The notes beneath the pieces were generated by a model. That model did no database searches, was not told the DNA's origin, and saw only the letters and a list, made by a program, of their open reading frames with translations. Source: Chloroflexota bacterium (lineage in GTDB: Bacteria > Chloroflexota > Dehalococcoidia > Lucifugimonadales > Australimonadaceae). From it: DNA of 11,533 bases. The position numbers were made by a program, and so were the translations under genes. This document shows positions 6,316 to 11,533 of the stretch, in pieces (position 1 is the stretch's first letter; each line of letters opens with the position of its first letter). Where the stretch lies: NCBI GenBank assembly GCA_022574265.1, contig JACZSI010000044.1, positions 1-11,533 on the forward strand, in the 5' to 3' direction.

Positions 6316-6332
6316 CAAGGGCACGGCCCTTG
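6316..6332. repeat. CAAGGGC hairpin, copy 1 (copy 2 at 6430-6446)
   Basis: CAAGGGC ACG GCCCTTG is a perfect 7-bp stem with a 3-base loop, followed by ACCCGCTTGGGG. Copy 1 begins five bases upstream of the extended -10 at 6303-6311, so it occupies the spacer and -35 region of the yceD promoter. Copy 2 is identical. A third, inverted copy with a one-base loop change lies at the end of the epimerase gene. Folding in DNA or RNA, or protein binding, are possible; no T-tract follows. Confidence 0.7.
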
Positions 6333-6544
6333 ACCCGCTTGGGGTAGCGCCGTTGAGCTTTGCGGCCGCTTCATGCAGAGCGCAGGACCGGCGCGAGCCC
6401 GCCGCCCGTTCGTGCTGAGGCTCTCGAAGCAAGGGCACGGCCCTTGACCCGCTTGGGGTAGCGCCGTTGAGCTTTGCGGCCGCTTCATGCAGAGCGCAGG
6501 ACCGGCGCGAGCCCGCCCCCCCGTTCGTGCTGAGGCTCTCGAAG
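6316..6544. repeat. 114-bp tandem duplication
   Basis: Positions 6316-6429 and 6430-6544 are two head-to-tail copies. They are identical apart from a short C-run (GCCC in the first, CCCCC in the second), which makes the second copy 115 bp. Each copy starts with a CAAGGGC hairpin and ends in a TTCGTGCTGAG-type element. Only the second copy keeps that element's right arm; the first is cut at CTCTCGAAG by the duplication junction. The near identity points to a recent event. Translated products are repeated runs with no domain, and I take the duplication as non-coding. Confidence 0.9.
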
Positions 6545-6557
6545 TACGGACGAACGG
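6521..6557. repeat. Palindromic intergenic element (TTCGTGCTGAG type)
   Basis: This 37-bp element has inverted ends: CCGTTCGT at 6521-6528 and ACGAACGG at 6550-6557. Its core reads GCTGAGGCTCTCGAAGTACG. A related element lies at 10837-10865 with a nearly identical core (two differences within TGCTGAGSCTSTCGAAG) but different arms that still pair. Covarying arms around a fixed core suggest a dispersed REP-like family in this genome. A truncated copy, left arm only, lies at the end of the first tandem unit. Confidence 0.65.
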
Positions 6558-6600
6558 TAGCCGGGCACCGACCGTGCGCGAAGAGTGCGCGCTGGTCCGA

Positions 6601-6660
6601 GCCCTGGTGTGAGATCCCTCGCTGCGCTCGGAATGACAGCGATCGCGCCGAGCCCAGGGC
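6601..6660. repeat. GAGATCCCTCGC-type intergenic element
   Basis: The core at 6611-6639 begins GAGATCCCTCGCTGCG and ends CTCGGAATGACAG. GCCCTGG at 6601-6607 and CCAGGGC at 6654-6660 form a flanking 7-bp inverted repeat. From memory, this core (or its complement, starting TGTCATTCCGAG) is a very common dispersed intergenic repeat in Chloroflexota-like metagenomic genomes. Only one copy is in this window, so dispersal cannot be shown here. The whole gap 6276-6675 (400 bp) is accounted for by the promoter, the tandem unit and these elements; I see no gene in it. Confidence 0.5.
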
Positions 6661-6675
6661 GTTACCCTTAATGGG

Positions 6676-7101
6676 TCAAGGGCTGTGCCCTTGGACCAGC
6701 TCGATCAGCACGCCGTGCGTCGCCGAGGAGTCGGCGAAGGCGATCCGCGCGCGGAAGCCCTCGCGTGGGCCGTCGATGATCGGGATGCCGAGGCTCGGGA
6801 GCTCCGCGGCCTTGGCGTCGAGGTCGGCGACGGTGAACGCGAGGTGGTGGATGCCCTCGCCGTGCTCCTCGATGAAGCGCCCGATGACCGTATCGGCGCG
6901 CATCGGCTCGAGCAGCTCGATGTGCGTCTCGCCCTGCTCGATGAAGCAGGCGCGGATACCCCGCTCGTCGCTGCGCAGTATCTCCGCGTCCGGGGAGCCG
7001 AACACGTCCTGGAACTGCTTGAGCGACGCCTCGATGCTGACGACGGCGATGCCGATGTGGTTGAGCGTGCCGACGGCGGTGTCGCGGCTGATGAGCGTCA
7101 T
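6676..7101 (-). CDS. mce: Methylmalonyl-CoA epimerase (VOC family)
   Basis: This is a 141-residue glyoxalase/VOC-fold protein with two beta-alpha-beta-beta-beta modules. LNHIGIAV (H15) opens the first, THIELLEP (H60/E62) lies mid-protein, GIHHLAFTV (H85/H86) opens the second, and GVLIELVQ (E134) closes it. H15, H86 and E134 are the likely divalent-metal ligands, with position 60 as the fourth. The SIEASLKQFQDVFG and EEHGEGIHHLAF stretches fit methylmalonyl-CoA epimerase, which interconverts (R)- and (S)-methylmalonyl-CoA in propionate metabolism. Other VOC members cannot be excluded, as no mutase gene is nearby. ATG 7101 has GGAGG five bases upstream. Its last residues are encoded by a repeat hairpin. 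Confidence 0.85.
   Translation of the reverse strand: MTLISRDTAVGTLNHIGIAVVSIEASLKQFQDVFGSPDAEILRSDERGIRACFIEQGETHIELLEPMRADTVIGRFIEEHGEGIHHLAFTVADLDAKAAELPSLGIPIIDGPREGFRARIAFADSSATHGVLIELVQGHSP
6677..6693 (-). repeat. CAAGGGC hairpin, inverted copy 3, at the epimerase stop codon
   Basis: On the minus strand it reads CAAGGGC ACA GCCCTTG followed by ACCC, matching copies 1 and 2 (loop ACG) for at least 21 bases with one change. It overlaps the epimerase stop (TGA at 6678-6676) and encodes its last residues, roughly QGHSP. It may act as a 3' mRNA stem. No T-tract follows, so terminator activity is uncertain. Confidence 0.6.
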
Positions 7102-7118
7102 GGCGGCCTCCGGGCGAC

Positions 7119-7127
7119 ATCCTAGCA
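7119..7127 (-). promoter_or_regulatory. Extended -10 promoter for the epimerase gene
   Basis: Minus-strand TGCTAGGAT fits TGnTAnnnT. It ends 17 bases before ATG 7101, giving a start site near 7112 and a leader just long enough for the GGAGG at 7107-7111. No clear -35 is visible. It lies in the 90-bp divergent gap shared with rsmI. Confidence 0.5.
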
Positions 7128-7177
7128 GGCCTCCCCCTCGCGGAAGGATCGAGATGGGGCTCCGGAGGGCAGTGGCC

Positions 7178-7185
7178 TATAGAAT
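7178..7185 (+). promoter_or_regulatory. -10 region of rsmI, suggesting a leaderless transcript
   Basis: TATAGAAT contains TATAGA (7178-7183) and TAGAAT (7180-7185), both close to the -10 consensus. Either would place the first transcribed base at about 7190-7192, where the second ATG of rsmI starts. The nearest purine-rich GGAGGG (7163-7168) is too far upstream to serve as a ribosome site for either ATG. Confidence 0.45.
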
Positions 7186-7191
7186 ATGGGC

Positions 7192-8019
7192 ATGCCCGGA
7201 ACCCTCTACGTCGTCGCCACCCCCATCGGCAATCTCGAGGACCTCACCTACCGCGCGGCGCGCGTGCTCGGCGAGGTGGCGCTGGTCGTGGCCGAGGACA
7301 CGCGGCAGACGCGCAAGCTGCTGACCCACCTGGGGCTGCGCAAGCCGCTGCTCAGCTACAACCAGCACAACGCCGCCCAGCGCACGCCGCGGGTGCTCGA
7401 CGCGCTCCGCGCGGGCGACGTCGCGCTCGTCTCGGACGCCGGCACGCCGCTCGTGAGCGACCCCGGCGCGGGGCTCGTGCGCGCCGCCGCCGAGGCGGGG
7501 TCGCCGGTCGTCGCGCTGCCGGGCCCCTCGGCGGTCGTGGCGGCGCTCGCAACCGCGGGCATGCCCGCCGACGCCTTCGTCTTCCTCGGCTTCCCGCCGC
7601 GCGCGAGCAAGGCCCGGCGCGAGACCTTCGCCGCATACGCGCACGACCCCCTCACGCTCGTCGTCTTCGAGGCGCCGCACCGTCTGAGCGCCACGCTCGC
7701 CGACCTGCGCTCGGCGCTCGGCGACCGCGAGGTCGTCGTCTGCCGCGAGCTGACGAAGCGCTACGAGGAGGCATTCCGCGGGAGCTTGTCGGCTGCTGCG
7801 GCGCACTTCACCGCGCCACGCGGCGAGTTCGTGCTGGTGATCGCCGGGGGCGAGCCCGAGCGCCCGGTTGCCGACACCGTCGGCGCAACCGAGGCGCTGT
7901 CGCGTCTGAAGGCCGCGGGAGTCACTCGCAAGGACGCTTCCGCGAGGGTCGAGGAGGCCTATGGCGTGTCGCGCCGGGAGGCCTACCGGATCTGGCTGGA
8001 GGCGTCCACGGCGTGCTAG
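7192..8019 (+). CDS. rsmI: 16S rRNA (cytidine-1402-2'-O)-methyltransferase RsmI
   Basis: This 275-residue SAM-dependent enzyme methylates the ribose of C1402 in the ribosomal P site. It begins MPGTLYVVATPIGNLEDL, the usual start of the tetrapyrrole-methylase fold of RsmI. AEDTRQTRKLL (residues 34-44), SDAGTPLVSDPG (81-92), LPGPSAVVAAL and FLGFPPR (131-137) follow in the normal order. FEAPHRL and CRELTKRYEE mark the second half. The C-terminal helix-turn-helix-like end (TRKDASARVEEAYGVSRREAYR) is intact. ATG 7192 is preferred over an in-frame ATG six bases earlier because family members start here and the -10 box ends at 7185. It is divergent from the epimerase gene and followed by metG on the same strand. 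Confidence 0.95.
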   Translation: MPGTLYVVATPIGNLEDLTYRAARVLGEVALVVAEDTRQTRKLLTHLGLRKPLLSYNQHNAAQRTPRVLDALRAGDVALVSDAGTPLVSDPGAGLVRAAAEAGSPVVALPGPSAVVAALATAGMPADAFVFLGFPPRASKARRETFAAYAHDPLTLVVFEAPHRLSATLADLRSALGDREVVVCRELTKRYEEAFRGSLSAAAAHFTAPRGEFVLVIAGGEPERPVADTVGATEALSRLKAAGVTRKDASARVEEAYGVSRREAYRIWLEASTAC

Positions 8020-8022
8020 AAT
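8014..8022 (+). promoter_or_regulatory. Extended -10 promoter for metG
   Basis: TGCTAGAAT overlaps the rsmI stop codon (TAG at 8017-8019). Transcription would start near 8029, leaving about 42 bases before the metG ATG. There is no clear -35. The motif is the same TGCTAG type seen before the epimerase and accessory genes, so metG and the prenyl synthase may have their own promoter besides read-through from rsmI. Confidence 0.5.
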
Positions 8023-8070
8023 CGCCTATCGGCCGCCCGTCCCACAGCCCACCCCCGAGCGACATCGCCC

Positions 8071-9768
8071 ATGCCTGAGCGCATCTTGATCGGCGTCGCA
8101 TGGCCCTACGCCAACGGGCCTGCCCACCTCGGCCACATCGCCGGCGCCTACCTCCCCGCGGACATCTTCGCCCGCTACCACCGCCGTCGCGGCAACGACG
8201 TGCTGATGGTCTCCGGCAGCGACTCCCACGGCGCGCCCATCACGCTCCAGGCCGAGGCCGAGGGCATCCCGCCGGCGCAGCTCGTCGAGAAGTACCACGC
8301 CACCTTCCTTGACGCATGGGAGCGATTGGGCATCACCTTCGACCTCTTCACGACGACGATGACCGAGGGCCACAAGCAGACCACGCAGGAGCTGTTCACC
8401 GCGCTCCTGGAGAAGGGGTACATCTACCCCGCCACCATGAAGGTCGCCTATTCGCCGGACCTCGACCGTTTCCTTCCCGACCGCTACGTGCGTGGCACGT
8501 GTCCGGTCTGCGGCTTCGAGGACGCCCGCGGCGACCAGTGCGAGAGCTGCGGCTCCATGCTGGACCCGGTGGACCTCGGCGACCCCGTCTACATCCGCGA
8601 CGGCGAGCGCCATCCGATCGACGTGCGCGACACCGAGCACCTGTTCCTGAAGCTGAGCGCGTTCGAGGAGCGCTTGCGCGAGTGGGTGGAGCCGAAGACG
8701 CACTGGCGCCCCAACGTCCGCAACTTCACGCGCGGCTTCCTGAAGGGCGGGCTCAAGGACCGGGCCATCACGCGAAACCTCGATTGGGGCGTCCCCGTCC
8801 CGGTCGAGGGCTACGAGGACAAGCGGCTCTACGTCTGGTTCGACGCCGTGATCGGCTATCTCTCGGCCAGCAAGGAGTGGGCGCAAGCAAAGGGCGACCC
8901 CGAGGCCTGGCGTCCGTTCTGGGAGGACCCAGCGACGAAGTCGTACTACTTCGTCGGCAAGGACAACATACCGTTCCACACCATCATCTGGCCGTCGATG
9001 CTCATGGGCAGCGGCGATCTCAACCTGCCCTACGACGTCCCCGCCAACGAGTTCCTGACCCTCGAGGGCCAGCAGCTCTCCACCAGCCGCAACTGGGCCG
9101 TCTGGGTGCCCGACTACCTCGACCGCTTCCCGCCGGACCCGCTGCGCTACCACCTCGCGGCCAACATGCCCGAGACCAGCGACTCCGACTTCTCGTGGGC
9201 CGAGTACGTCCGGCGCAACAACGACGAGCTCGTCGCCACGTTCGGGAACCTCGTCCACCGCGTGCTCACGCTCGTCGAGCGCAACTTCGAGGGCCGCGTG
9301 CCGGACCCCGGCGAGCTGGGCCCCGCGGACCGCGACCTGCTCGCGAAGGCCGAAGCCGCGGTCGAAGCCGCCGCCGCCAGCATCGAGGCGGTTCGCCTCC
9401 GCGAGGCGCTCGGCGCCGGCATGGGGCTGGCGCGCGACGCGAACCGCTACCTGGACGCGCAGGCGCCCTGGCACCAGGTCCGCGACGACATGCCGGCGGC
9501 CGGCCGCACGCTGTACGTGGCGCTGTGCGCGCTCGCCGCCCTCGACGTCGTCCTCTACCCCTTCCTGCCGTTCTCCGCGCAGCGCCTGCACGAGCTGCTC
9601 GGCCGCGCCGGCCGCGTCGAGGACGAGCCGTGGCAGGCCGTTTGGCCCGAGCCCGGCACGGCGCTGCCCAAGCCGGCCCCGCTGTTCACGAAGCTCGACG
9701 ATGCGGTGGCCGAGGAGATGACGGCCAAGCTCGGGACATCCGGAGGAGAGGCGGCCTCCCCGTCATGA
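8071..9768 (+). CDS. metG: Methionyl-tRNA synthetase
   Basis: This is a 565-residue class I synthetase that charges tRNA-Met. The N-terminus ERILIGVAWPYANG is followed by the HIGH-type motif H19-L-G-H22. VSGSDSHGAPITL (47-59) lines the active site. A single zinc knuckle uses C144, C147, C157 and C160 (CPVC...CESC). WFDAVIGYLSAS and FVGKDNIPFHTIIWPSML are canonical. The position of KMSKS reads Q335-L-S-T-S339, so both lysines are replaced. The anticodon-binding helices are present (WAEYVRRNNDELVATFGNLVHR), while the C-terminal tRNA-binding EMAP-like domain of longer MetRS is absent. ATG 8071 has a weak ribosome site. The stop overlaps the start of the downstream prenyl synthase by ATGA. Confidence 0.95.
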   Translation: MPERILIGVAWPYANGPAHLGHIAGAYLPADIFARYHRRRGNDVLMVSGSDSHGAPITLQAEAEGIPPAQLVEKYHATFLDAWERLGITFDLFTTTMTEGHKQTTQELFTALLEKGYIYPATMKVAYSPDLDRFLPDRYVRGTCPVCGFEDARGDQCESCGSMLDPVDLGDPVYIRDGERHPIDVRDTEHLFLKLSAFEERLREWVEPKTHWRPNVRNFTRGFLKGGLKDRAITRNLDWGVPVPVEGYEDKRLYVWFDAVIGYLSASKEWAQAKGDPEAWRPFWEDPATKSYYFVGKDNIPFHTIIWPSMLMGSGDLNLPYDVPANEFLTLEGQQLSTSRNWAVWVPDYLDRFPPDPLRYHLAANMPETSDSDFSWAEYVRRNNDELVATFGNLVHRVLTLVERNFEGRVPDPGELGPADRDLLAKAEAAVEAAAASIEAVRLREALGAGMGLARDANRYLDAQAPWHQVRDDMPAAGRTLYVALCALAALDVVLYPFLPFSAQRLHELLGRAGRVEDEPWQAVWPEPGTALPKPAPLFTKLDDAVAEEMTAKLGTSGGEAASPS

Positions 9769-10757
9769 GCGATGCAGAGGACCTCGGCCGCACGGTCGAG
9801 TCCATCTACGCGCCCGTCCGCGGCGGGCTTGATGCCGTCGACGCCAACCTGCGCAGGCTGGCGTCGGAGTCGGGGCTCCTCGGCGACGCCAGCCTGCTCG
9901 ACCACGCCCTCGTCAGCGGCGGGAAGAAGGTGCGGCCGGCCGTCACGCTGCTCGCCGGCGCGTCCCGTCCCGGTCGTGAGGACGTGCTCGTGACCATGGC
10001 CACGGCCGTGGAGCTGCTGCACATCGCATCGCTGATCCACGACGATTCCGTCGATCAGGCCGAGACGCGGCGGGGCCGCCGCACCGTCAGCCGCCAGTGG
10101 GGCGAGAACGTTGCGCTGCTCCTCGGCGACTACATATTCGCCACCTCGGCCGTGTTCGTCTGCGACACCGGGGACATCGGCGTCGTGCGCCGCTTCTCGG
10201 AGACCATCACGGAGCTGGCGCGCGGCGAGCTGGCGGAGCAGTTCAGCATCCACGACTGGGGCCAGACCGTGGAGGCCTACAACCAGCGGATCTACGACAA
10301 GACCGCCTCGCTCTTCACGACGGCGGCGGAGGCTGGAGCGCGCTTGAGCGGAGCGCCGGACGACGAGGTCGAGGCCTTCAAGTCCTACGGCTACAACCTG
10401 GGCATGGCGTTCCAGATCATGGACGACGTCCTCGACTTCCGGGGCACCGAGGCGGAGCTGGGCAAGCCGGTGGGCGCCGACCTCCTCCAGGGCATCCTGA
10501 CGCTGCCCGCGCTGCTCTTCGCCGCCGCCCATCCCGACGACCCTGTCGTGAGGCGGCTGCGCGAGGGCAGCACCGCGCGGAAGGACCTGCAAGCCTTCGT
10601 GGAGCTGGTCGGCGCATCCTCGGTCATCGCCGAGACGGAGACGGTGATGGACGGCTACCGGCAGGCGGCTCGCGAAGCCCTCGCCGGCCTCCCCGACACG
10701 GAGCCGCACCGCTCGCTCGACGCGCTGACGGACTACATCGGGCGGCGGCGCAGCTAG
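9765..10757 (+). CDS. Trans-polyprenyl diphosphate synthase
   Basis: This is a 330-residue isoprenoid chain-elongating enzyme that condenses isopentenyl diphosphate onto an allylic primer. The family motifs are in order: GGKKVRP (52-58), the first Asp-rich motif D93-D-S-V-D97 with ETRRGRRTV after it, and the second motif D220-D-V-L-D224 within FQIMDDVLDF. KPVGADLLQGILTLP completes the set. Small residues rather than bulky ones stand before the first Asp motif (ELLHIASLIHDD), which fits a long-chain enzyme making the side chain of a respiratory quinone. Exact product length cannot be read from sequence. Its ATG overlaps the metG stop (ATGA), so translation is coupled; metG next to a prenyl synthase is unusual functionally but fits an operon. 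Confidence 0.93.
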   Translation: MSDAEDLGRTVESIYAPVRGGLDAVDANLRRLASESGLLGDASLLDHALVSGGKKVRPAVTLLAGASRPGREDVLVTMATAVELLHIASLIHDDSVDQAETRRGRRTVSRQWGENVALLLGDYIFATSAVFVCDTGDIGVVRRFSETITELARGELAEQFSIHDWGQTVEAYNQRIYDKTASLFTTAAEAGARLSGAPDDEVEAFKSYGYNLGMAFQIMDDVLDFRGTEAELGKPVGADLLQGILTLPALLFAAAHPDDPVVRRLREGSTARKDLQAFVELVGASSVIAETETVMDGYRQAAREALAGLPDTEPHRSLDALTDYIGRRRS

Positions 10758-10775
10758 CGGCTGATCGGCGGGGGA

Positions 10776-10794
10776 GGGCGCACGCCGTGCGCCC
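10776..10794. repeat. Hairpin GGGCGCAC/GTGCGCCC downstream of the prenyl synthase
   Basis: GGGCGCAC at 10776-10783 and GTGCGCCC at 10787-10794 form a perfect 8-bp stem with a 3-base loop, 19 bases after the stop. CCTACGTCC follows rather than a T-tract. From memory, GTAGGGGCGCAC-type hairpins are dispersed in many Chloroflexota-like genomes, so this may be a repeat copy that also protects the mRNA 3' end or weakly terminates transcription. Confidence 0.5.
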
Positions 10795-10836
10795 CTACGT
10801 CCGTGCCTCAATCGAACCCAGCGCGGCAACAGGCCC

Positions 10837-10865
10837 GCTCGTGCTGAGCCTGTCGAAGTACGAGC
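10837..10865. repeat. Palindromic intergenic element, second copy of the TTCGTGCTGAG family
   Basis: GCTCGT at 10837-10842 pairs with ACGAGC at 10860-10865 around the core GCTGAGCCTGTCGAAGT. The core matches the element at 6521-6557 with two substitutions. The arms differ from that copy yet remain complementary. Confidence 0.65.
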
Positions 10866-10893
10866 AAGCGCTATGCCCCTGACGACGGTCCTG

Positions 10894-10947
10894 CTGGGCA
10901 AGCCTTCCCTCGCCCCCCTTCGACGGTGCTCAGGGCATGCTTACCAG
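10894..10947. repeat. Imperfect inverted-repeat element with TTCGACGGTGCTCAG core
   Basis: CTGGGCAAGCCTTCCC (10894-10909) and CAGGGCATGCTTACCAG (10931-10947) are imperfect inverted arms. Between and into them, CTTCGACGGTGCTCAG resembles the reverse complement of the element at 10837-10865, so the two form a loose inverted pair. The spacer 10758-10963 (206 bp) between two converging genes holds only these repeats and the hairpin at 10776; I see no gene. Confidence 0.5.
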
Positions 10948-10963
10948 GCCGCGCGCGGGGCGC

Positions 10964-11533
10964 TTAGCGCCGAGCCTTCGGCAGCACGTCCTCGTTCACG
11001 ACCCGCGTCGGCTCGCCGGCGGCCCACGCCTTGATGTTCTCGACCGCCTGCGTGTAGAAGTTCGCGAGCCCATCGAGGCTGGCGTAGCCCAGGTGCGGCG
11101 ACAGCATGACGTTGTCGAGCGCGAGCAGCGGGTGGTCCGTGGGCAGCGGCTCCACGTCGTAGACGTCCAGCGCGGCCCCCGCGATCGTCCCTTCCCGCAG
11201 CGCTTCGACGAGCGCAGCTTCGTCGACGATCGGCCCGCGTGACGTGTTGATGAGATAGGCCGTCGGCTTCATCAGACCGAGCTCGCGCGCGCCGATCCAT
11301 CCGCGGCTCAGGTCGGTCAGCGGCACATGGATCGTCAGCACGTCGGAGCGCGCGAACAGCTCGTCGAACGAGACGAACGTCGCGTCGCTCGCCGCCGCCC
11401 GCTCGGCCGTCAGCGTCGGGCCCCACGCGATGACGCTCATCCCGAAGGCCTGCGCGGTCTCCGCCGTCCGCGTGCCGATGCGTCCCATGCCCAGGATGCC
11501 GAGCGTCCGGCCCGCGAGCCCTGGGCCGACGCG
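10964..11533 (-). CDS. D-2-hydroxyacid dehydrogenase, N-terminus outside window
   Basis: The visible 189 residues are the NAD-binding domain and C-terminus of a D-isomer-specific 2-hydroxyacid dehydrogenase. The first codons continue past the right edge without an initiator. The dinucleotide motif is GILGMGRIG, followed by FGMSVIAWGPTLT. Catalytic residues are present: Arg99 of the fragment (NTSRGPIVDE), Glu128 (YDVEPL) and His147 (SPHLGYAS). It should reduce a 2-keto acid or oxidise a D-2-hydroxyacid with NAD(P)H; the substrate (phosphoglycerate, glyoxylate or another) cannot be read from this half. The stop codon lies in a small palindrome (GGCGCT T AGCGCC, 10959-10971). It converges on the prenyl synthase across a repeat-filled spacer. 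Confidence 0.9.
   Translation of the reverse strand, partial: RVGPGLAGRTLGILGMGRIGTRTAETAQAFGMSVIAWGPTLTAERAAASDATFVSFDELFARSDVLTIHVPLTDLSRGWIGARELGLMKPTAYLINTSRGPIVDEAALVEALREGTIAGAALDVYDVEPLPTDHPLLALDNVMLSPHLGYASLDGLANFYTQAVENIKAWAAGEPTRVVNEDVLPKARR

Noticed and set aside
6340..6430. tRNA or small structured RNA in the repeat unit
   Set aside because: I could not find a cloverleaf or anticodon arm. The structure seen is limited to short hairpins.
6276..6488. Extension of the DUF177 protein with two repeats of a Pro/Gln/Cys peptide
   Set aside because: The peptide repeat is just the translation of the 114-bp DNA duplication, and the extension would run across a strong promoter. Family length supports ATG 6275.
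6316..6695. CRISPR array
   Set aside because: There are only two long contiguous units with no spacers, plus hairpins; no cas gene is present.
8026..9591. A 521-codon minus-strand open frame
   Set aside because: It is the antisense shadow of metG, rich in Arg/Val/Gly/Ala without recognisable motifs; MetRS motifs on the plus strand are unambiguous.
8316..9764. N-terminal extension of the prenyl synthase frame back to 8316
   Set aside because: The added residues overlap metG out of frame and are Arg/Pro/Gly-rich. The family start is at ATG 9765, overlapping the metG stop.
9555..10901. A 448-codon minus-strand open frame
   Set aside because: It is the antisense shadow of the prenyl synthase, which carries both Asp-rich motifs on the plus strand.

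Overview
The window is mostly one strongly GC-rich bacterial chromosome segment carrying core housekeeping genes. Its first ~320 bases are AT-rich and look foreign. The core genes read most like a Chloroflexota bacterium, possibly Dehalococcoidia or SAR202. The clues are an RNase J, a family 4 uracil-DNA glycosylase, a Zn-ribbon L32 and intergenic spaces packed with short palindromic repeats. This placement is from gene style and repeat style, not a search, and is tentative.

Layout. (1) Positions 1-318 are AT-rich with two unrelated plus-strand coding remnants: the tail of an unrecognised protein (3-92), then the middle of a sugar nucleotidyltransferase resembling inositol-1-phosphate cytidylyltransferase (about 94-318). 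Coding similarity and base composition break together near 318, at a 7-bp inverted repeat. A chimeric junction (assembly, cloning or amplification artefact) is the simplest reading; a real recombination breakpoint is the alternative. (2) Positions 319-1476 have intermediate GC and hold a two-gene plus-strand accessory module: a SocA/Panacea-like protein and an overlapping small unknown protein. (3) Positions 1481-6275 hold a minus-strand run transcribed as yceD (DUF177) - rpmF - fabD - nusB - acpP - udg - rnj. It starts at a clear extended -10 promoter at 6303-6311. It links ribosomal protein L32, fatty-acid synthesis (FabD and its ACP), antitermination (NusB), uracil repair and RNA decay.

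(4) Positions 6276-6675 are non-coding and repeat-rich. They contain a 114-bp tandem duplication, copies of a CAAGGGC hairpin, a TTCGTGCTGAG-type palindromic element and a GAGATCCCTCGC-type element. (5) A minus-strand methylmalonyl-CoA epimerase (6676-7101) diverges from rsmI on the plus strand (7192-8019), with promoters in the 90-bp gap. (6) metG and a polyprenyl diphosphate synthase follow, overlapping by ATGA (8071-10757). (7) A second repeat-rich spacer (10758-10963) precedes a minus-strand D-2-hydroxyacid dehydrogenase whose N-terminus lies beyond the window.

The core genes are ordinary. The items most worth a second look are the accessory pair at 408-1476, a terminal clamp-binding-like motif on the glycosylase, a MetRS lacking both lysines of KMSKS, a repeated promoter motif TG(C/G)TA..(A/C)T, and the repeat-driven remodelling at 6316-6695. 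I found no clear evidence of a new multi-gene defence or biosynthetic system.
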